Assembly (NCBI RefSeq): GCF_001519055.1 | Contig: NZ_KQ954299.1 | Span: 36,918 to 100,917 of the forward strand | Source: Novosphingobium sp. Fuku2-ISO-50 | Lineage (GTDB): Bacteria > Pseudomonadota > Alphaproteobacteria > Sphingomonadales > Sphingomonadaceae | Direction of reading: 5' to 3' | Length of the DNA: 64,000 nt | In this document: positions 8,128-16,978 of the stretch, piece by piece | Numbering within the stretch: the first letter of the stretch is position 1 | How the letters are laid out: each line of letters starts with the position of its first letter | Position numbers and translations under genes: made by a program | The notes under the pieces: model-generated | The model's database searches: none | Told to the model about the DNA's origin: nothing | The model's input: the letters and a program-made list of their open reading frames with translations, nothing else

Positions 8128-9114
8128 ATGAGCACGGATCTTCTCGCACAGCCGCCGCTGGTGGACGCCAATCCCGCCGCCATCGGCTCGCTCGATGAAC
8201 TCTACAAGGCCTTCACCGCGCTCAACATGGAAGGCGGCTGGCACCGTATCAAGCCCGCGCTGTGGCGCGAGCCGGCGAAGAATTTCCTGCCGTTCCGTTG
8301 GAAATACAGCGATGTCAAACCGATCCTCGCAGCCGCCGGTCACCTGATCGGCACCGACAAGGCGGAACGCCGCAACCTCACGATGTTCAATCCGGCAGAG
8401 GGGAACATCTACCCCACCGTCAATACCATCGTGGCGGCCTATCAAATGGTCAAGCCGGGCGAGATCGCCCGTTCGCATCGCCATACCGCCAACGCGCTGC
8501 GCCTGATCCTGGAAGGGCGCGGCACGTATACCGTGGTCAATGGCCAGCGCGTGGAAATGCGTCCGGGCGACGTGCTGCTGACTCCCAACTGGGCCTGGCA
8601 CAGCCATGAAAACGTCGGTCAGGACGAATGCTACTGGATGGACTTTCTCGACGTGCCGCTCGTGCATCTGTTGGAACCGATGTTCTACGAGCCGCACGCG
8701 GAAGGGCTGGAAAAGGATGTCGTCGACAGCGACGGCGGCCCCTTGGCCTTCCGCTGGGAAGATACGGTGAAGCGGCTGGAAGCGGTGCATGGGCAGGACT
8801 TCGATGATGCCCATGCCTCGGTCCAGCTTGGCGATCCGGCGCTGAAGACCATCCGGCTCGACATGCAGCGGCTCGACGCGGGCAAGCCGACCCGGACCTG
8901 CCGGACCACCGCGAACATCGTCTATGCCGTGGTGCGGGGCAAGGGCACGACCGAAGTCGATGGCTCTGCCATCGGCTGGAGCTTCGGCGATACCATCGCC
9001 GTGCCTGCCTGGCGCCCCTACCGCCATGTCGCCGTCGAGGATGCGGTGCTGCTCAAGGTTTCGGACGCGCCGGTCATGGCGGCGTTCGACTGGCTGCGCG
9101 CGTCTGCCCGATAA
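8128..9114 (+). CDS. Gentisate 1,2-dioxygenase-like ring-cleavage enzyme (double cupin)
   Basis: The 328-residue protein has two cupin domains, as in gentisate, salicylate and 1-hydroxy-2-naphthoate dioxygenases. The N-terminal cupin shows iron ligands in SHRHTANALRLILEG (HxH near 111-113) and WAWHSHE near 150. The second cupin (from about residue 235) has lost the metal histidines, as is usual. The product would be maleylpyruvate or a methyl derivative. It starts five bases after the FAH gene stop. The hydrolase before it and the hydroxylase after it make gentisate or a methylgentisate the best substrate guess. Confidence 0.85.
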   Translation: MSTDLLAQPPLVDANPAAIGSLDELYKAFTALNMEGGWHRIKPALWREPAKNFLPFRWKYSDVKPILAAAGHLIGTDKAERRNLTMFNPAEGNIYPTVNTIVAAYQMVKPGEIARSHRHTANALRLILEGRGTYTVVNGQRVEMRPGDVLLTPNWAWHSHENVGQDECYWMDFLDVPLVHLLEPMFYEPHAEGLEKDVVDSDGGPLAFRWEDTVKRLEAVHGQDFDDAHASVQLGDPALKTIRLDMQRLDAGKPTRTCRTTANIVYAVVRGKGTTEVDGSAIGWSFGDTIAVPAWRPYRHVAVEDAVLLKVSDAPVMAAFDWLRASAR

Positions 9115-9174
9115 TCGATGGATAGGGGCCGCGCTTTGGCCCCCTCACAAATTTCCTGGAAGGGAGTCTCGTTC

Positions 9175-10401
9175 GTGAACCAGCCCAAGAAGATTTTGCC
9201 CAAGAAGGTTTTGCCCAAGAAGGTTTTGATCGCCGGTGGAGGGATCGGCGGCGCAGCGGCGGCGCTGTCGCTGCTGCAGCGCGGCTTTGATGTCGAAGTC
9301 TATGAACAGGCCCCGGAATTGGGCGAAGTGGGCGCGGGCATCCAGATCAGCCCGAACGGTTCGCGCGCGCTTCATGCGCTGGGCGTGTTCGAGACTCTCA
9401 AGGGCCTGTCCTGCGCTCCGGAGAAGAAGGAATTCCGCCTGTGGAACACCGGCAAGGCGTTCCCGCTGTTCGACCTGGGCGACAGCGCTACCGAGAAATA
9501 CGGCTTTCCCTATCTCACCGTCTTTCGCCCGGATCTGCTCGGCACGCTGGTGGACGCGGCCCGCGCGCTGAAACCCGATGTCTTTCACCTCGGCAAGACC
9601 GTCGCGGGCTTTGAGCAGGACGACAAGGGCGTCACGCTCAGGCTGGCCGACGGCACTGTCGCGACGGGCGATGCGCTGATCGGCGCCGACGGCGTCAAGA
9701 CCGCGATCCGCCGCCAGCTGTGGGGCGATGACGAGGCGCAGTTCCGGGGGCTGGTCGCCTGGCGCTCGGTGATCCCGATGGAACTGCTTCCCGAAAGCCT
9801 GCGCCAGATGGTCGGCTGGACCTGGATCGGGCCCGGCGCGCATCTCGTCAACTATCCGCTGCGCGGCGGCACGCTGATGAACATGGTGGGCACTGTCGAG
9901 AACGGCACCTGGGCTGCCGAAGGCTATCGCCAGATCGGCGACAAGGCCGAATGCCTGCGCGATTTCGCCGGCTGGCACGACGTGGTCCAGACCTTGATCA
10001 AGGCTGCGCCGCAGTTGATGAAATGGGCCTTCATGGAACGCAAGCCCGCCCCCGCCTGGGGTCAGGGCAAGGTCTCGCTGCTGGGCGATGCGGCCCACGC
10101 GACGCTGCCGTTCCTGGCGCAGGGCGCGGTGATGTCGATCGAGGATGGTGTTGTCCTCGGTCGCTGCCTCGATGCCTTTGATGATGTCGAGACGGCGCTC
10201 AAGCATTACGAGGGCGCGCGCGTCGAGCGCACCACCCGCATGGTGCAGGGCGCCAAGGACAATACCGGCCGCTTTCACGCGCCGGAGCTTGCGACCGAGG
10301 AAGGCGCCATCGCCTATATGGAACAGGAATGGAGCCGCGCGCCGATCGCCGGCCGCTATGACTGGCTCTACAAGTATGACGTGTTGACTGCGGACATCTG
10401 A
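9175..10401 (+). CDS. FAD-dependent aromatic hydroxylase, 3-hydroxybenzoate 6-hydroxylase / salicylate hydroxylase type
   Basis: The 408-residue flavoprotein has the three class A monooxygenase motifs: GGGIGGAAAAL near the N terminus, GADGVKTAIRR in the middle and LLGDAAHATLPFLAQGA near residue 300. A GTG start at 9175 after GGAAGGGAG is preferred over the ATG at 9118, which lacks a ribosome site. It probably para-hydroxylates a 3-hydroxybenzoate to give the gentisate that the preceding dioxygenase opens. The N terminus is odd: three repeats of a five-residue unit (PKK[IV]L) encoded by a 15-bp tandem repeat precede the FAD motif. Confidence 0.8.
   Translation: MNQPKKILPKKVLPKKVLIAGGGIGGAAAALSLLQRGFDVEVYEQAPELGEVGAGIQISPNGSRALHALGVFETLKGLSCAPEKKEFRLWNTGKAFPLFDLGDSATEKYGFPYLTVFRPDLLGTLVDAARALKPDVFHLGKTVAGFEQDDKGVTLRLADGTVATGDALIGADGVKTAIRRQLWGDDEAQFRGLVAWRSVIPMELLPESLRQMVGWTWIGPGAHLVNYPLRGGTLMNMVGTVENGTWAAEGYRQIGDKAECLRDFAGWHDVVQTLIKAAPQLMKWAFMERKPAPAWGQGKVSLLGDAAHATLPFLAQGAVMSIEDGVVLGRCLDAFDDVETALKHYEGARVERTTRMVQGAKDNTGRFHAPELATEEGAIAYMEQEWSRAPIAGRYDWLYKYDVLTADI
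9184..9228 (+). repeat. 15-bp tandem repeat, three copies, inside the hydroxylase N terminus
   Basis: CCCAAGAAGATTTTG is followed by two copies of CCCAAGAAGGTTTTG. The unit is a multiple of three, so copy-number changes would keep the frame and alter only the length of a basic N-terminal extension. Confidence 0.9.
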
Positions 10402-10405
10402 GACG

Positions 10406-11662
10406 ATGAGCGAGACCGCTGCCCGGCCGAATGCCGACCTGCCGCCTGCCGACCTGCCGCACGCCGACCTGCTGTCGGGTGTCCGGGTGCTGGACCTGAC
10501 GAACGTCCTGTCCGGCCCCTATTGCACGTATCAGATGGCGCTGCTCGGTGCCGAAGTGATCAAGGTGGAAAACCCCGACGGCGGCGATCTCGCCCGCCAG
10601 TTGGGGGCCTCGACCGAACTCAACCGGGAATTTCTGGGCACCTCTTTCCTGGCGCAGAACGCGGGGAAGAAATCGGTCTCGCTCAATCTCAAGACGCCCG
10701 AAGGCCGCGATCTGTTCCAGCGGTTGGTCAAAGACGCCGACGTCGTGGTCGAAAACTTTCGTCCCGGCGTGATGGATCGGCTGGGCGTCGGCTACGAGGC
10801 GCTGAAAGAGATCAATCCGGGCATCATCTTTTGTGCCATCTCGGGCTTTGGGCAGGAAGGTCCACTGCGGGGCAATCCCGCCTATGACCAGATCGTGCAG
10901 GGCATGTCAGGGGTGATGAGCATCACCGGCGATCAGGATTCGGCGCCGTTGCGCGTCGGCTATCCCTTGTGCGACACGCTGGGCGGGCTGTCATCCGCCT
11001 TTGCGATCGCGTCTGCGCTCTATGCGCGCAAGGAAACGGGCAAGGGGCGTTTCATCGACGTTTCCATGCTCGATTCGACGATTTCGGTGCTGGGCTGGGT
11101 GGTCTCGAATTACCTCCTGGCCGGGGTCGAGCCGCGCGCGGTCGGCAATCAGAACATGACGGCCGCGCCCTCGGGGGTGTTCACGGCGGCCGATGGCCCG
11201 CTCAACATCGCGGCCAACAAGCAGGAACAGTTCGAGGCTCTGGCACGGCAAATCGGGCGCGAGGATCTGATCGCCGACCCACGCTTTGCCGGGCGCGAGG
11301 ATCGCAAGGTCCATCGCGCGGCGCTGAATGGGGAAATCAATGCCGCCCTGGCCAGGCGTCCGGCGGCCGAATGGGAAGCCGAGCTCAACCGGGCCGGAAT
11401 CCCGAGCGGCCGGGTGATGACCGTCCCCGAAGTGTTGGCCAGCGAACAAGTCAAATCGCGTCGGCTGGTGCAGCATATCCCCTTCGATCAGGCCGGGCTG
11501 GACGGCATCGAGGTGGTCCGCTCGGGCTTTCGCTTTGGCGATAGCGAGCCTGCCGCACGCAGCGCCCCGCCGCTGCTGGGCGAACACAATGAAGAGATTT
11601 ACGGCGAGATCGGCCTGAGCCCCGCCGAAATCGCGCAACTGCGCGAGCGGAAGGTGGTGTGA
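10406..11662 (+). CDS. Class III (CaiB/BaiF) CoA-transferase, possible citramalate CoA-transferase
   Basis: The 418-residue protein has the family III CoA-transferase fold: GVRVLDLTNVLSGPYCT near 25, VENFRPGVMDRLG near 113 and GNPAYDQIVQG with the probable catalytic Asp near 160. Members move CoA between small acids. With a lyase of HMG-CoA-lyase type and an aconitase homologue further along, I infer (R)-citramalate as acceptor, as in the succinyl-CoA:citramalate CoA-transferase of Chloroflexus. HMG or a benzoate-type acid remain possible. The start lies four bases after the hydroxylase stop. The N terminus has a threefold 15-bp repeat. Confidence 0.75.
   Translation: MSETAARPNADLPPADLPHADLLSGVRVLDLTNVLSGPYCTYQMALLGAEVIKVENPDGGDLARQLGASTELNREFLGTSFLAQNAGKKSVSLNLKTPEGRDLFQRLVKDADVVVENFRPGVMDRLGVGYEALKEINPGIIFCAISGFGQEGPLRGNPAYDQIVQGMSGVMSITGDQDSAPLRVGYPLCDTLGGLSSAFAIASALYARKETGKGRFIDVSMLDSTISVLGWVVSNYLLAGVEPRAVGNQNMTAAPSGVFTAADGPLNIAANKQEQFEALARQIGREDLIADPRFAGREDRKVHRAALNGEINAALARRPAAEWEAELNRAGIPSGRVMTVPEVLASEQVKSRRLVQHIPFDQAGLDGIEVVRSGFRFGDSEPAARSAPPLLGEHNEEIYGEIGLSPAEIAQLRERKVV
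10433..10477 (+). repeat. 15-bp imperfect tandem repeat, three copies, inside the CoA-transferase N terminus
   Basis: The unit GCCGACCTGCCG plus three variable bases occurs three times and encodes ADLPP, ADLPH and ADLLS before the conserved domain. It is the second such repeat at the 5' end of consecutive genes. Confidence 0.8.
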
Positions 11663-11715
11663 GGGGCGCCCCGGCGGCCCGCAGCGCCGCCAGTTCCGCC
11701 CTCTCGCTGCGGCCC

Positions 11716-12534
11716 TCAATCCTTCAGGGCCACCAGTTCCCCGGAAAACTGGCGCGGGTCCACGCCCAGCGCAATGGACAGCTTCACGCTCGCCTCGGTG
11801 TCGACCGAGCGCAGCAAGTCCTGCTGCTCTTTGGTAAAGCGGGCGATCGGGCTGGAAATCTGCAACGCGCCCACCAGTTCGTTCCGCGGACCGAACACCG
11901 GCGCGGAAATGGCCGCCATCTCGCCGTTCACTTCGCCGCGCGAAACCGAATAGTAACGCGGCAGCGGATGCGGCAGCGAGGCGGGATTGGACAAGTGGCG
12001 GAAGATCCGCGCCGAGGCGCCGCTTTCCAGTCCGAGCCGGGTGCCGACGCGGATATGGTAATCGCGAACCGCATTCTTGCCGTCCTGGCGGAACAGGCAA
12101 AGCTGGCTGTCGCCTTCGCGGATCAGGAAAGAGACGCCTTCGTTCGTCCGGTTCACCACATCCTTCATCGCCGGCTCGACATAGTCGCGCAGCTCGAAGG
12201 CATCCTGAAAGATCGACGAGAGCTCGGCCAGTTTGGGACCCAGCCGGTAAGCGCCGTCTGCCATCTGCCAGACATAGCCAAAGCTTTCCAGACTGCCGAG
12301 CAGGCGCAGGATCGTGCTCTTGTAAAGCCCGGTGTTGCGCGCCAGTTCCGCCAGCGACTGCACCGGACGGTCATGCGTGAAAGCGCCCAGAATGGTGAAG
12401 GCTCGATCGACGGCGGCAACACCCGATTTGGAATTGCCGCGCCCTTCTTCGGGAATGTGCGTAACGAGAACCCCCTCTCGCTGTTCCGTAAACTTGTTCT
12501 GATGATCAGAACGCCGGTTCAATAGGAAATGCAA
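11716..12534 (-). CDS. IclR-family transcriptional regulator of the catabolic cluster
   Basis: The 272-residue protein has the IclR layout: a winged helix-turn-helix (AVDRAFTILGAF, SLAELARNTGLYKSTILRLL at about 40-85) and a C-terminal effector domain containing FLIREGDSQLCLFR and ISAPVFGPRNELVGALQIS. IclR proteins in sphingomonads and pseudomonads often control aromatic catabolism. It is divergent from the lyase gene, and a perfect 17-bp palindrome lies at its own 5' end, so autoregulation is likely. The start is uncertain: the ATG at 12534 has no clear ribosome site and places the palindrome inside codons 8-13. No later in-frame ATG or GTG fits. Confidence 0.85.
   Translation of the reverse strand: MHFLLNRRSDHQNKFTEQREGVLVTHIPEEGRGNSKSGVAAVDRAFTILGAFTHDRPVQSLAELARNTGLYKSTILRLLGSLESFGYVWQMADGAYRLGPKLAELSSIFQDAFELRDYVEPAMKDVVNRTNEGVSFLIREGDSQLCLFRQDGKNAVRDYHIRVGTRLGLESGASARIFRHLSNPASLPHPLPRYYSVSRGEVNGEMAAISAPVFGPRNELVGALQISSPIARFTKEQQDLLRSVDTEASVKLSIALGVDPRQFSGELVALKD
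12496..12512. promoter_or_regulatory. Perfect 17-bp palindromic operator
   Basis: GTTCTGATGATCAGAAC is a perfect palindrome around a central G and the best copy of the motif shared across the cluster. It lies at the 5' end of the IclR gene and 70 bases upstream of the divergent lyase gene. Confidence 0.7.
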
Positions 12535-12581
12535 AACGGATTGTCGAGCCTATATTGCAGGCTTCGCTGCGGAGATGAATC

Positions 12582-13568
12582 ATGAATGACTTGCCCAAGC
12601 GGATATTCATCAAGGAAGAAGGCCCGCGCGAGGGTTTCCAGATCGAATCCGGGGATATACCGACCGCCGACAAGATCGCCTTGATCGATGCGCTGGCCAA
12701 AACGGGCCTGAAGCACATCCAGACCGTGTCTTTCGTCAATCCCGCCCGCGTGCCCGGCATGGCGGATGCCGAAGCGGTGGTCGCGGGCATCACGCCTGTC
12801 GAAGGTGTGCATTTCACCGGGCTGTGGCTCAACAATCAGGGCTTTCTGCGCGCGCTGGAAACAAAGAAGCTCCACATGGAAGGCAAGCTGACGCTTTATG
12901 CCTCCAGGGCCTTTTTGAAGCGCAACCAGAACCGCACGCTCGAACAACAGTTCGCCGCCCAGCCGGAACTGATCAAGAGCTATCAGCATGCCGGCGTGCC
13001 GGTGCGTACCGGCTTTGTCACCGCAGCGTTCGGCTGCAATTTCCAAGGCGATGTCGATGCCGCCTATGTGGTGGAACTGGTGGGGCAGATGCGCGCGATC
13101 GCCCGCGACAATGGCGAAGATCTGGACCTGATCGGGCTGGGCGACACCATGGCCTGGGCAAATCCCGAAAAGATCCGGCGCGTGGTCGGCGAGGTCCGCG
13201 CGGCGAACCCGGATGTCGCCATTTCGCTGCACCTGCATGACACGCGCGGGCTCGGTCTGGCCAATGCCTATGCCGGGCTGCAGATGGGTGTTGCCCATTT
13301 CGACGCGGCGGTGGCAGGGCTTGGCGGTTGCCCTTTTGCCCGGCATTCGGGCGCGGCCGGCAATATCTGCACCGAGGATCTGGTCTTGATGTGCGAGGAA
13401 ATGGGCATCGAAACCGGCGTCGATCTCGAAGCGCTGATCGATTGCGCGCTGATGGCCGAAAAGATCGTCCGCCATCCGCTGCCCGGCAAGGTCAAGACGG
13501 GCGGCAGCCTGCGCGCGCTGCGCGAAAAGCTGGCTTTGGGTGATGCCACCCCGGTCGTGGCCGAATAG
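12582..13568 (+). CDS. HMG-CoA lyase-like enzyme, possible (R)-citramalyl-CoA lyase
   Basis: The 328-residue protein is a DRE-TIM metallolyase. GPREGFQIES near residue 10 matches the N-terminal catalytic Arg motif, SLHLHDTRGLGLANAY near 215 supplies the metal histidines, and GGCPFARHSGAAGNICTEDL near 247 carries the active-site Cys of HMG-CoA lyases. It cleaves a 3-hydroxy-acyl-CoA-type compound to acetyl-CoA and a keto acid. Citramalyl-CoA is one carbon shorter than HMG-CoA, and a lyase of this type is known for it in Chloroflexus. With the CoA-transferase and aconitase homologue nearby, (R)-citramalyl-CoA to acetyl-CoA plus pyruvate is my preferred reading; true HMG-CoA is the alternative. 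Confidence 0.75.
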   Translation: MNDLPKRIFIKEEGPREGFQIESGDIPTADKIALIDALAKTGLKHIQTVSFVNPARVPGMADAEAVVAGITPVEGVHFTGLWLNNQGFLRALETKKLHMEGKLTLYASRAFLKRNQNRTLEQQFAAQPELIKSYQHAGVPVRTGFVTAAFGCNFQGDVDAAYVVELVGQMRAIARDNGEDLDLIGLGDTMAWANPEKIRRVVGEVRAANPDVAISLHLHDTRGLGLANAYAGLQMGVAHFDAAVAGLGGCPFARHSGAAGNICTEDLVLMCEEMGIETGVDLEALIDCALMAEKIVRHPLPGKVKTGGSLRALREKLALGDATPVVAE

Positions 13569-13582
13569 CGGAAGCGCGAGAC

Positions 13583-16231
13583 ATGGCCAATACATTCGGC
13601 GCGCGCAGCACCCTGCGCGTGGGGCAGACGGACTATACCTATTTTTCGCTGCCACAGGCACAGGCCAGCCTCGGCAGCCTTGCGCGCATGCCGTTTTCGC
13701 TGCGGGTGGTGCTGGAAAACCTGCTGCGCTGCGAAGACGGGGTGCGTGTCACTGCCGATGACATCCGCGCCTTTGTCGCGCCTCCGCCAGGCCCCGCGCG
13801 GGAAATCCAGTTCCATCCGGCGCGCGTGCTGATGCAGGATTTTTCGGGCACGGCCTGCCTCGCCGATCTCGCCGCGATGCGCGATGCCATGGTGCCGCTG
13901 GGCAAGGACCCGGCGGCGGTGAACCCGACCATCCCCGTTCATCTGGTCATCGACCATTCGGTGATGGTCGATCATGCCGGCGAGCCGCAGGCCTTTGAGC
14001 GCAATCTTGCGCTGGATTACGAGCGCAATTCGGAACGCTATGCCTTTCTGCGCTGGGGCGCGCGCTCGCTCGGCAATTTTCAGGTGGTGCCGCCGGGGCA
14101 GGGCATCTGCCACCAGATCAATCTGGAAAATCTCGCGCGCGTCGTCTGGACCAGCCGGGGCGAGGATGGCACTTTGCTGGCCTATCCCGATACGCTGGTC
14201 GGCACCGACAGCCATACCACCATGGTCAACGGGCTTGGCGTGCTCGGCTGGGGCACGGGGGGGATCGAGGCGGAAGCCGCGATGCTGAGCCAGCCCGTCT
14301 CGATGCTGCGCCCGCTCGTGACGGGGGTGCGGCTGGTGGGCGCGCCGGGTGAAGGCACCACCGCGACCGATCTGGTGCTGACCGTGACCAGACTGCTGCG
14401 CGCCAGGGGCGTGGTCGGGCGCTTTGTCGAATTCTGCGGGCCGGGGCTGGCCGCGCTGCCGGTCGCGGACCGGGCGACGCTGGCCAACATGGCACCCGAA
14501 TATGGCGCGACTTGCGGCTATTTCCCCATCGATGTCCAGACGCTGGCCTATCTGCGGCTGAGCGGGCGCGACGAGGAACAGATCGCGCTGGTCGAAGCCT
14601 ATGCAAGGGCGCAGGGCCTGTGGCGCGAGGCTGATGCCGCGGACCCGGCGTTCGACGATCTGGTCGAGCTGGACCTCGGAACGATCGTGCCGTCGCTGGC
14701 GGGCCCCAAGCGCCCGCAAGACCTTGTCGCGCTGCCCGATCTCGCCGGCGGCTTTGCCGAGGCTCTGGCCGATTTCGGCGCGGTGCCGGGCAGGGGCTTT
14801 CCCGTTGCCGGCGCGGACTTCACTCTCGACCATGGCGCCATCGCCATCGCCGCGATCACCAGTTGCACCAACACGTCCAACCCCGCCTCGGTGATCACCG
14901 CCGGGCTGGTCGCACGCAAGGCCCGTGCGCTGGGGCTTGTGCCCAAACCCTGGGTGAAATGCTCGTTCGCGCCGGGCAGCCGGGTGGTGAGCGATTACCT
15001 TGCCCGTGCCGGGTTGCAGGACGATCTCGATGCGCTGGGCTTCAATCTGGTGGGCTATGGTTGCGCCACCTGCGTCGGCAATTCGGGGCCGTTGGCCGGA
15101 AATATCGGCATGAGCATCGCGGAGAATGCCATCGTCGCGGCCGCCGTGCTTTCGGGCAATCGCAATTTCGAAGGGCGGATTTCGCCGCTGGTGCGCGCCA
15201 ACTACCTGGCTTCGCCGGGGCTGGTAGTGGCCTACGCCTTGCTCGGTTCGGTGGCGGTGGACATGGCGACGCAGCCGCTGGGGGTGGCCCCGGACGGGCA
15301 GCCCGTCCATCTGCGCGACATCTGGCCGACGCGCGCCGAAGTGGCTGAAACATTGGCCCGCTTCGTCACCCCGGCCAGCTTTGCCGCAGTGGGCGACACG
15401 GTGTTCGCAGGGGACGAACGCTGGGCGGCGCTGCCTGCGGATCAGTCGGACCGGTTTCCCTGGGCTGCGGGCTCCACGTATATTGCGCCGCCGGATTTCT
15501 TTGCGGGCATGTCGGCAGAGCCGGGGGCACCTGCCGACATCGCGAGCGCCGCGCCCATCGCGATTCTGGGCGATTCCATCACCACCGACCATATTTCGCC
15601 GGTGGGCGCCATCGCACCCGACAGCCCCGCAGGCCATTACTTGCGCGGTCTGGGTGTGGCGCCGGTGGACTTCAATTCCTATGGCACGCGGCGCGGCAAT
15701 CATGAGGTGATGACGCGCGGCACGTTCGCCAATATCCGGGTGAAGAACGAGATGTTGCCCGGCGTCGAAGGCGGCATGTCGCACCACCGGGGCAATGTGC
15801 TGCCGATCTATGACGCGGCCATGCGGTTCCGCGCCGAGGGCGTGCCGCTGGTGATCATCGCCGGCAAGGAATATGGCACGGGTTCGGCCCGCGACTGGGC
15901 GGCCAAGGGCACCGCCGCCATCGGCGTGCGCGCGGTGATCGCCGAGAGTTTCGAGCGCATCCACCGTGCCAATCTGGTCGGCATGGGTGTCCTCCCGCTG
16001 CAATTCGCGGGCGGTCAGGATCGTCGCACGCTGGGTCTGACGGGCGCGGATCGTTTCACCATCACCGACCTTGGCGGGTTGGCGCCGCTGGGCACGGTGA
16101 GGGTGGTGGTGGAGCGTGAGGATGGCTCGCGCTTTGGCTTCGAGACGCTCTGCCGGATCGATACCCGGATGGAACTGCGCTATTTCATGGGCGGCGGCAT
16201 CCTCACCTCGATTGCCCGTGCCATCGGTTGA
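13583..16231 (+). CDS. Aconitase-family hydratase (AcnA type), possible citraconate/citramalate hydratase
   Basis: The 882-residue protein has complete aconitase architecture. The [4Fe-4S] cysteines appear as SCTNTSNP near 434 and GCATCVGNSGPL near 501-504; DSHTTMVNGLGVLGWGTGGIEAE lies near 210, and the swivel domain has GKEYGTGSARDWAAKG near 765. A housekeeping aconitase would not need to sit here, 15 bases after the lyase gene. Given the neighbours, I infer hydration of citraconate (methylmaleate) to (R)-citramalate, though it could simply be an extra aconitase or a 2-methylcitrate dehydratase. The start follows GGAAGCG. Confidence 0.8.
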   Translation: MANTFGARSTLRVGQTDYTYFSLPQAQASLGSLARMPFSLRVVLENLLRCEDGVRVTADDIRAFVAPPPGPAREIQFHPARVLMQDFSGTACLADLAAMRDAMVPLGKDPAAVNPTIPVHLVIDHSVMVDHAGEPQAFERNLALDYERNSERYAFLRWGARSLGNFQVVPPGQGICHQINLENLARVVWTSRGEDGTLLAYPDTLVGTDSHTTMVNGLGVLGWGTGGIEAEAAMLSQPVSMLRPLVTGVRLVGAPGEGTTATDLVLTVTRLLRARGVVGRFVEFCGPGLAALPVADRATLANMAPEYGATCGYFPIDVQTLAYLRLSGRDEEQIALVEAYARAQGLWREADAADPAFDDLVELDLGTIVPSLAGPKRPQDLVALPDLAGGFAEALADFGAVPGRGFPVAGADFTLDHGAIAIAAITSCTNTSNPASVITAGLVARKARALGLVPKPWVKCSFAPGSRVVSDYLARAGLQDDLDALGFNLVGYGCATCVGNSGPLAGNIGMSIAENAIVAAAVLSGNRNFEGRISPLVRANYLASPGLVVAYALLGSVAVDMATQPLGVAPDGQPVHLRDIWPTRAEVAETLARFVTPASFAAVGDTVFAGDERWAALPADQSDRFPWAAGSTYIAPPDFFAGMSAEPGAPADIASAAPIAILGDSITTDHISPVGAIAPDSPAGHYLRGLGVAPVDFNSYGTRRGNHEVMTRGTFANIRVKNEMLPGVEGGMSHHRGNVLPIYDAAMRFRAEGVPLVIIAGKEYGTGSARDWAAKGTAAIGVRAVIAESFERIHRANLVGMGVLPLQFAGGQDRRTLGLTGADRFTITDLGGLAPLGTVRVVVEREDGSRFGFETLCRIDTRMELRYFMGGGILTSIARAIG

Positions 16232-16268
16232 GCGTCGGCTGAGCAACGGTTGAGCAACGGTTGAGCAT
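16225..16268 (+). repeat. 11-bp tandem repeat, four copies, spanning the aconitase stop codon
   Basis: Units CGGTTGAGCGT, CGGCTGAGCAA, CGGTTGAGCAA and CGGTTGAGCAT run head to tail, and the first contains the TGA stop. A run of ten G residues follows at 16270-16279. Both are likely products of replication slippage. Confidence 0.85.
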
Positions 16269-16357
16269 TGGGGGGGGGGCATCGCCCGTCAAGGCGCTCG
16301 GGCAGTTTGACCATGCGGGAGCGAGGACCAGCGCCTCGGCTCCCGATTCGACCAATC

Positions 16358-16978
16358 CTAACCCTCGATACCCCGGCACGCCATGTCGGCCAGAATGTCG
16401 ACCGCCGCTTCCCAATCAAAGCCGGCCAAATCATAGCCCATCACACTGGCCAGCCTCTCGCCGCGCGCCAGCGGGTAGATATAGACCCCCAGCACCACAT
16501 TCATCGCGAGAAAGAAGCGCCGCTCGTCAAGGTCGGGCAGGCACCGGCGCAGCAGGACGATCAACCTTTGCCGCACCGGCTCGGCCAGTTGGCGGGTGAT
16601 GGCGCGCGCCTCTTCGGAAGGATCGAGCAGGGCCAGGCTGTAGACGCGACGGATCTTTTGCATGCCCGTCCCTTCACAGGTCATGCCCGAGCCGAAGAAT
16701 GCGGCGATCACCGCGCGGGCGGAAAAATTCCCCTGCGCCTCCAGCACGTCGAAACTGGCATTTTGCGCGGCATGGATCGGATCGAAATGGCGCTTGAAAA
16801 CCTCGACGAACAATTCCCGCTTGCCGCTCCAGTTGCGGCTGAGCGAGGCGAGGCTGGTGCCCGCCCGCGCGGCAATGGCGCGGATGGTGCAGCGGTCATA
16901 GCCGCTTTCGATAAATTGTTCATCGGCTGCAACAAGAAAGCGCTCGCGGCTGGTGCTTTCCAGCGGGGCATCAGCCAT
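16358..16978 (-). CDS. TetR-family transcriptional regulator
   Basis: The 206-residue protein has an N-terminal TetR helix-turn-helix (RERFLVAADEQFIESGYDRCTIRAIAARAGTSLASL, about residues 9-45) and an all-alpha C-terminal ligand domain. The start overlaps the end of the reductase remnant by eight bases, so it is the third member of the HpaB unit. The ATG at 16976-16978 is chosen because it gives the normal length before the helix-turn-helix. It is convergent with the aconitase gene. Its ligand cannot be read from the sequence. Confidence 0.85.
   Translation of the reverse strand: MADAPLESTSRERFLVAADEQFIESGYDRCTIRAIAARAGTSLASLSRNWSGKRELFVEVFKRHFDPIHAAQNASFDVLEAQGNFSARAVIAAFFGSGMTCEGTGMQKIRRVYSLALLDPSEEARAITRQLAEPVRQRLIVLLRRCLPDLDERRFFLAMNVVLGVYIYPLARGERLASVMGYDLAGFDWEAAVDILADMACRGIEG

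Noticed and set aside
13268..16282. A 1004-codon minus-strand open frame opposite the lyase and aconitase genes
   Set aside because: It is an antisense shadow of high-GC coding sequence; it has no recognisable domain, and the plus strand carries complete conserved enzymes.
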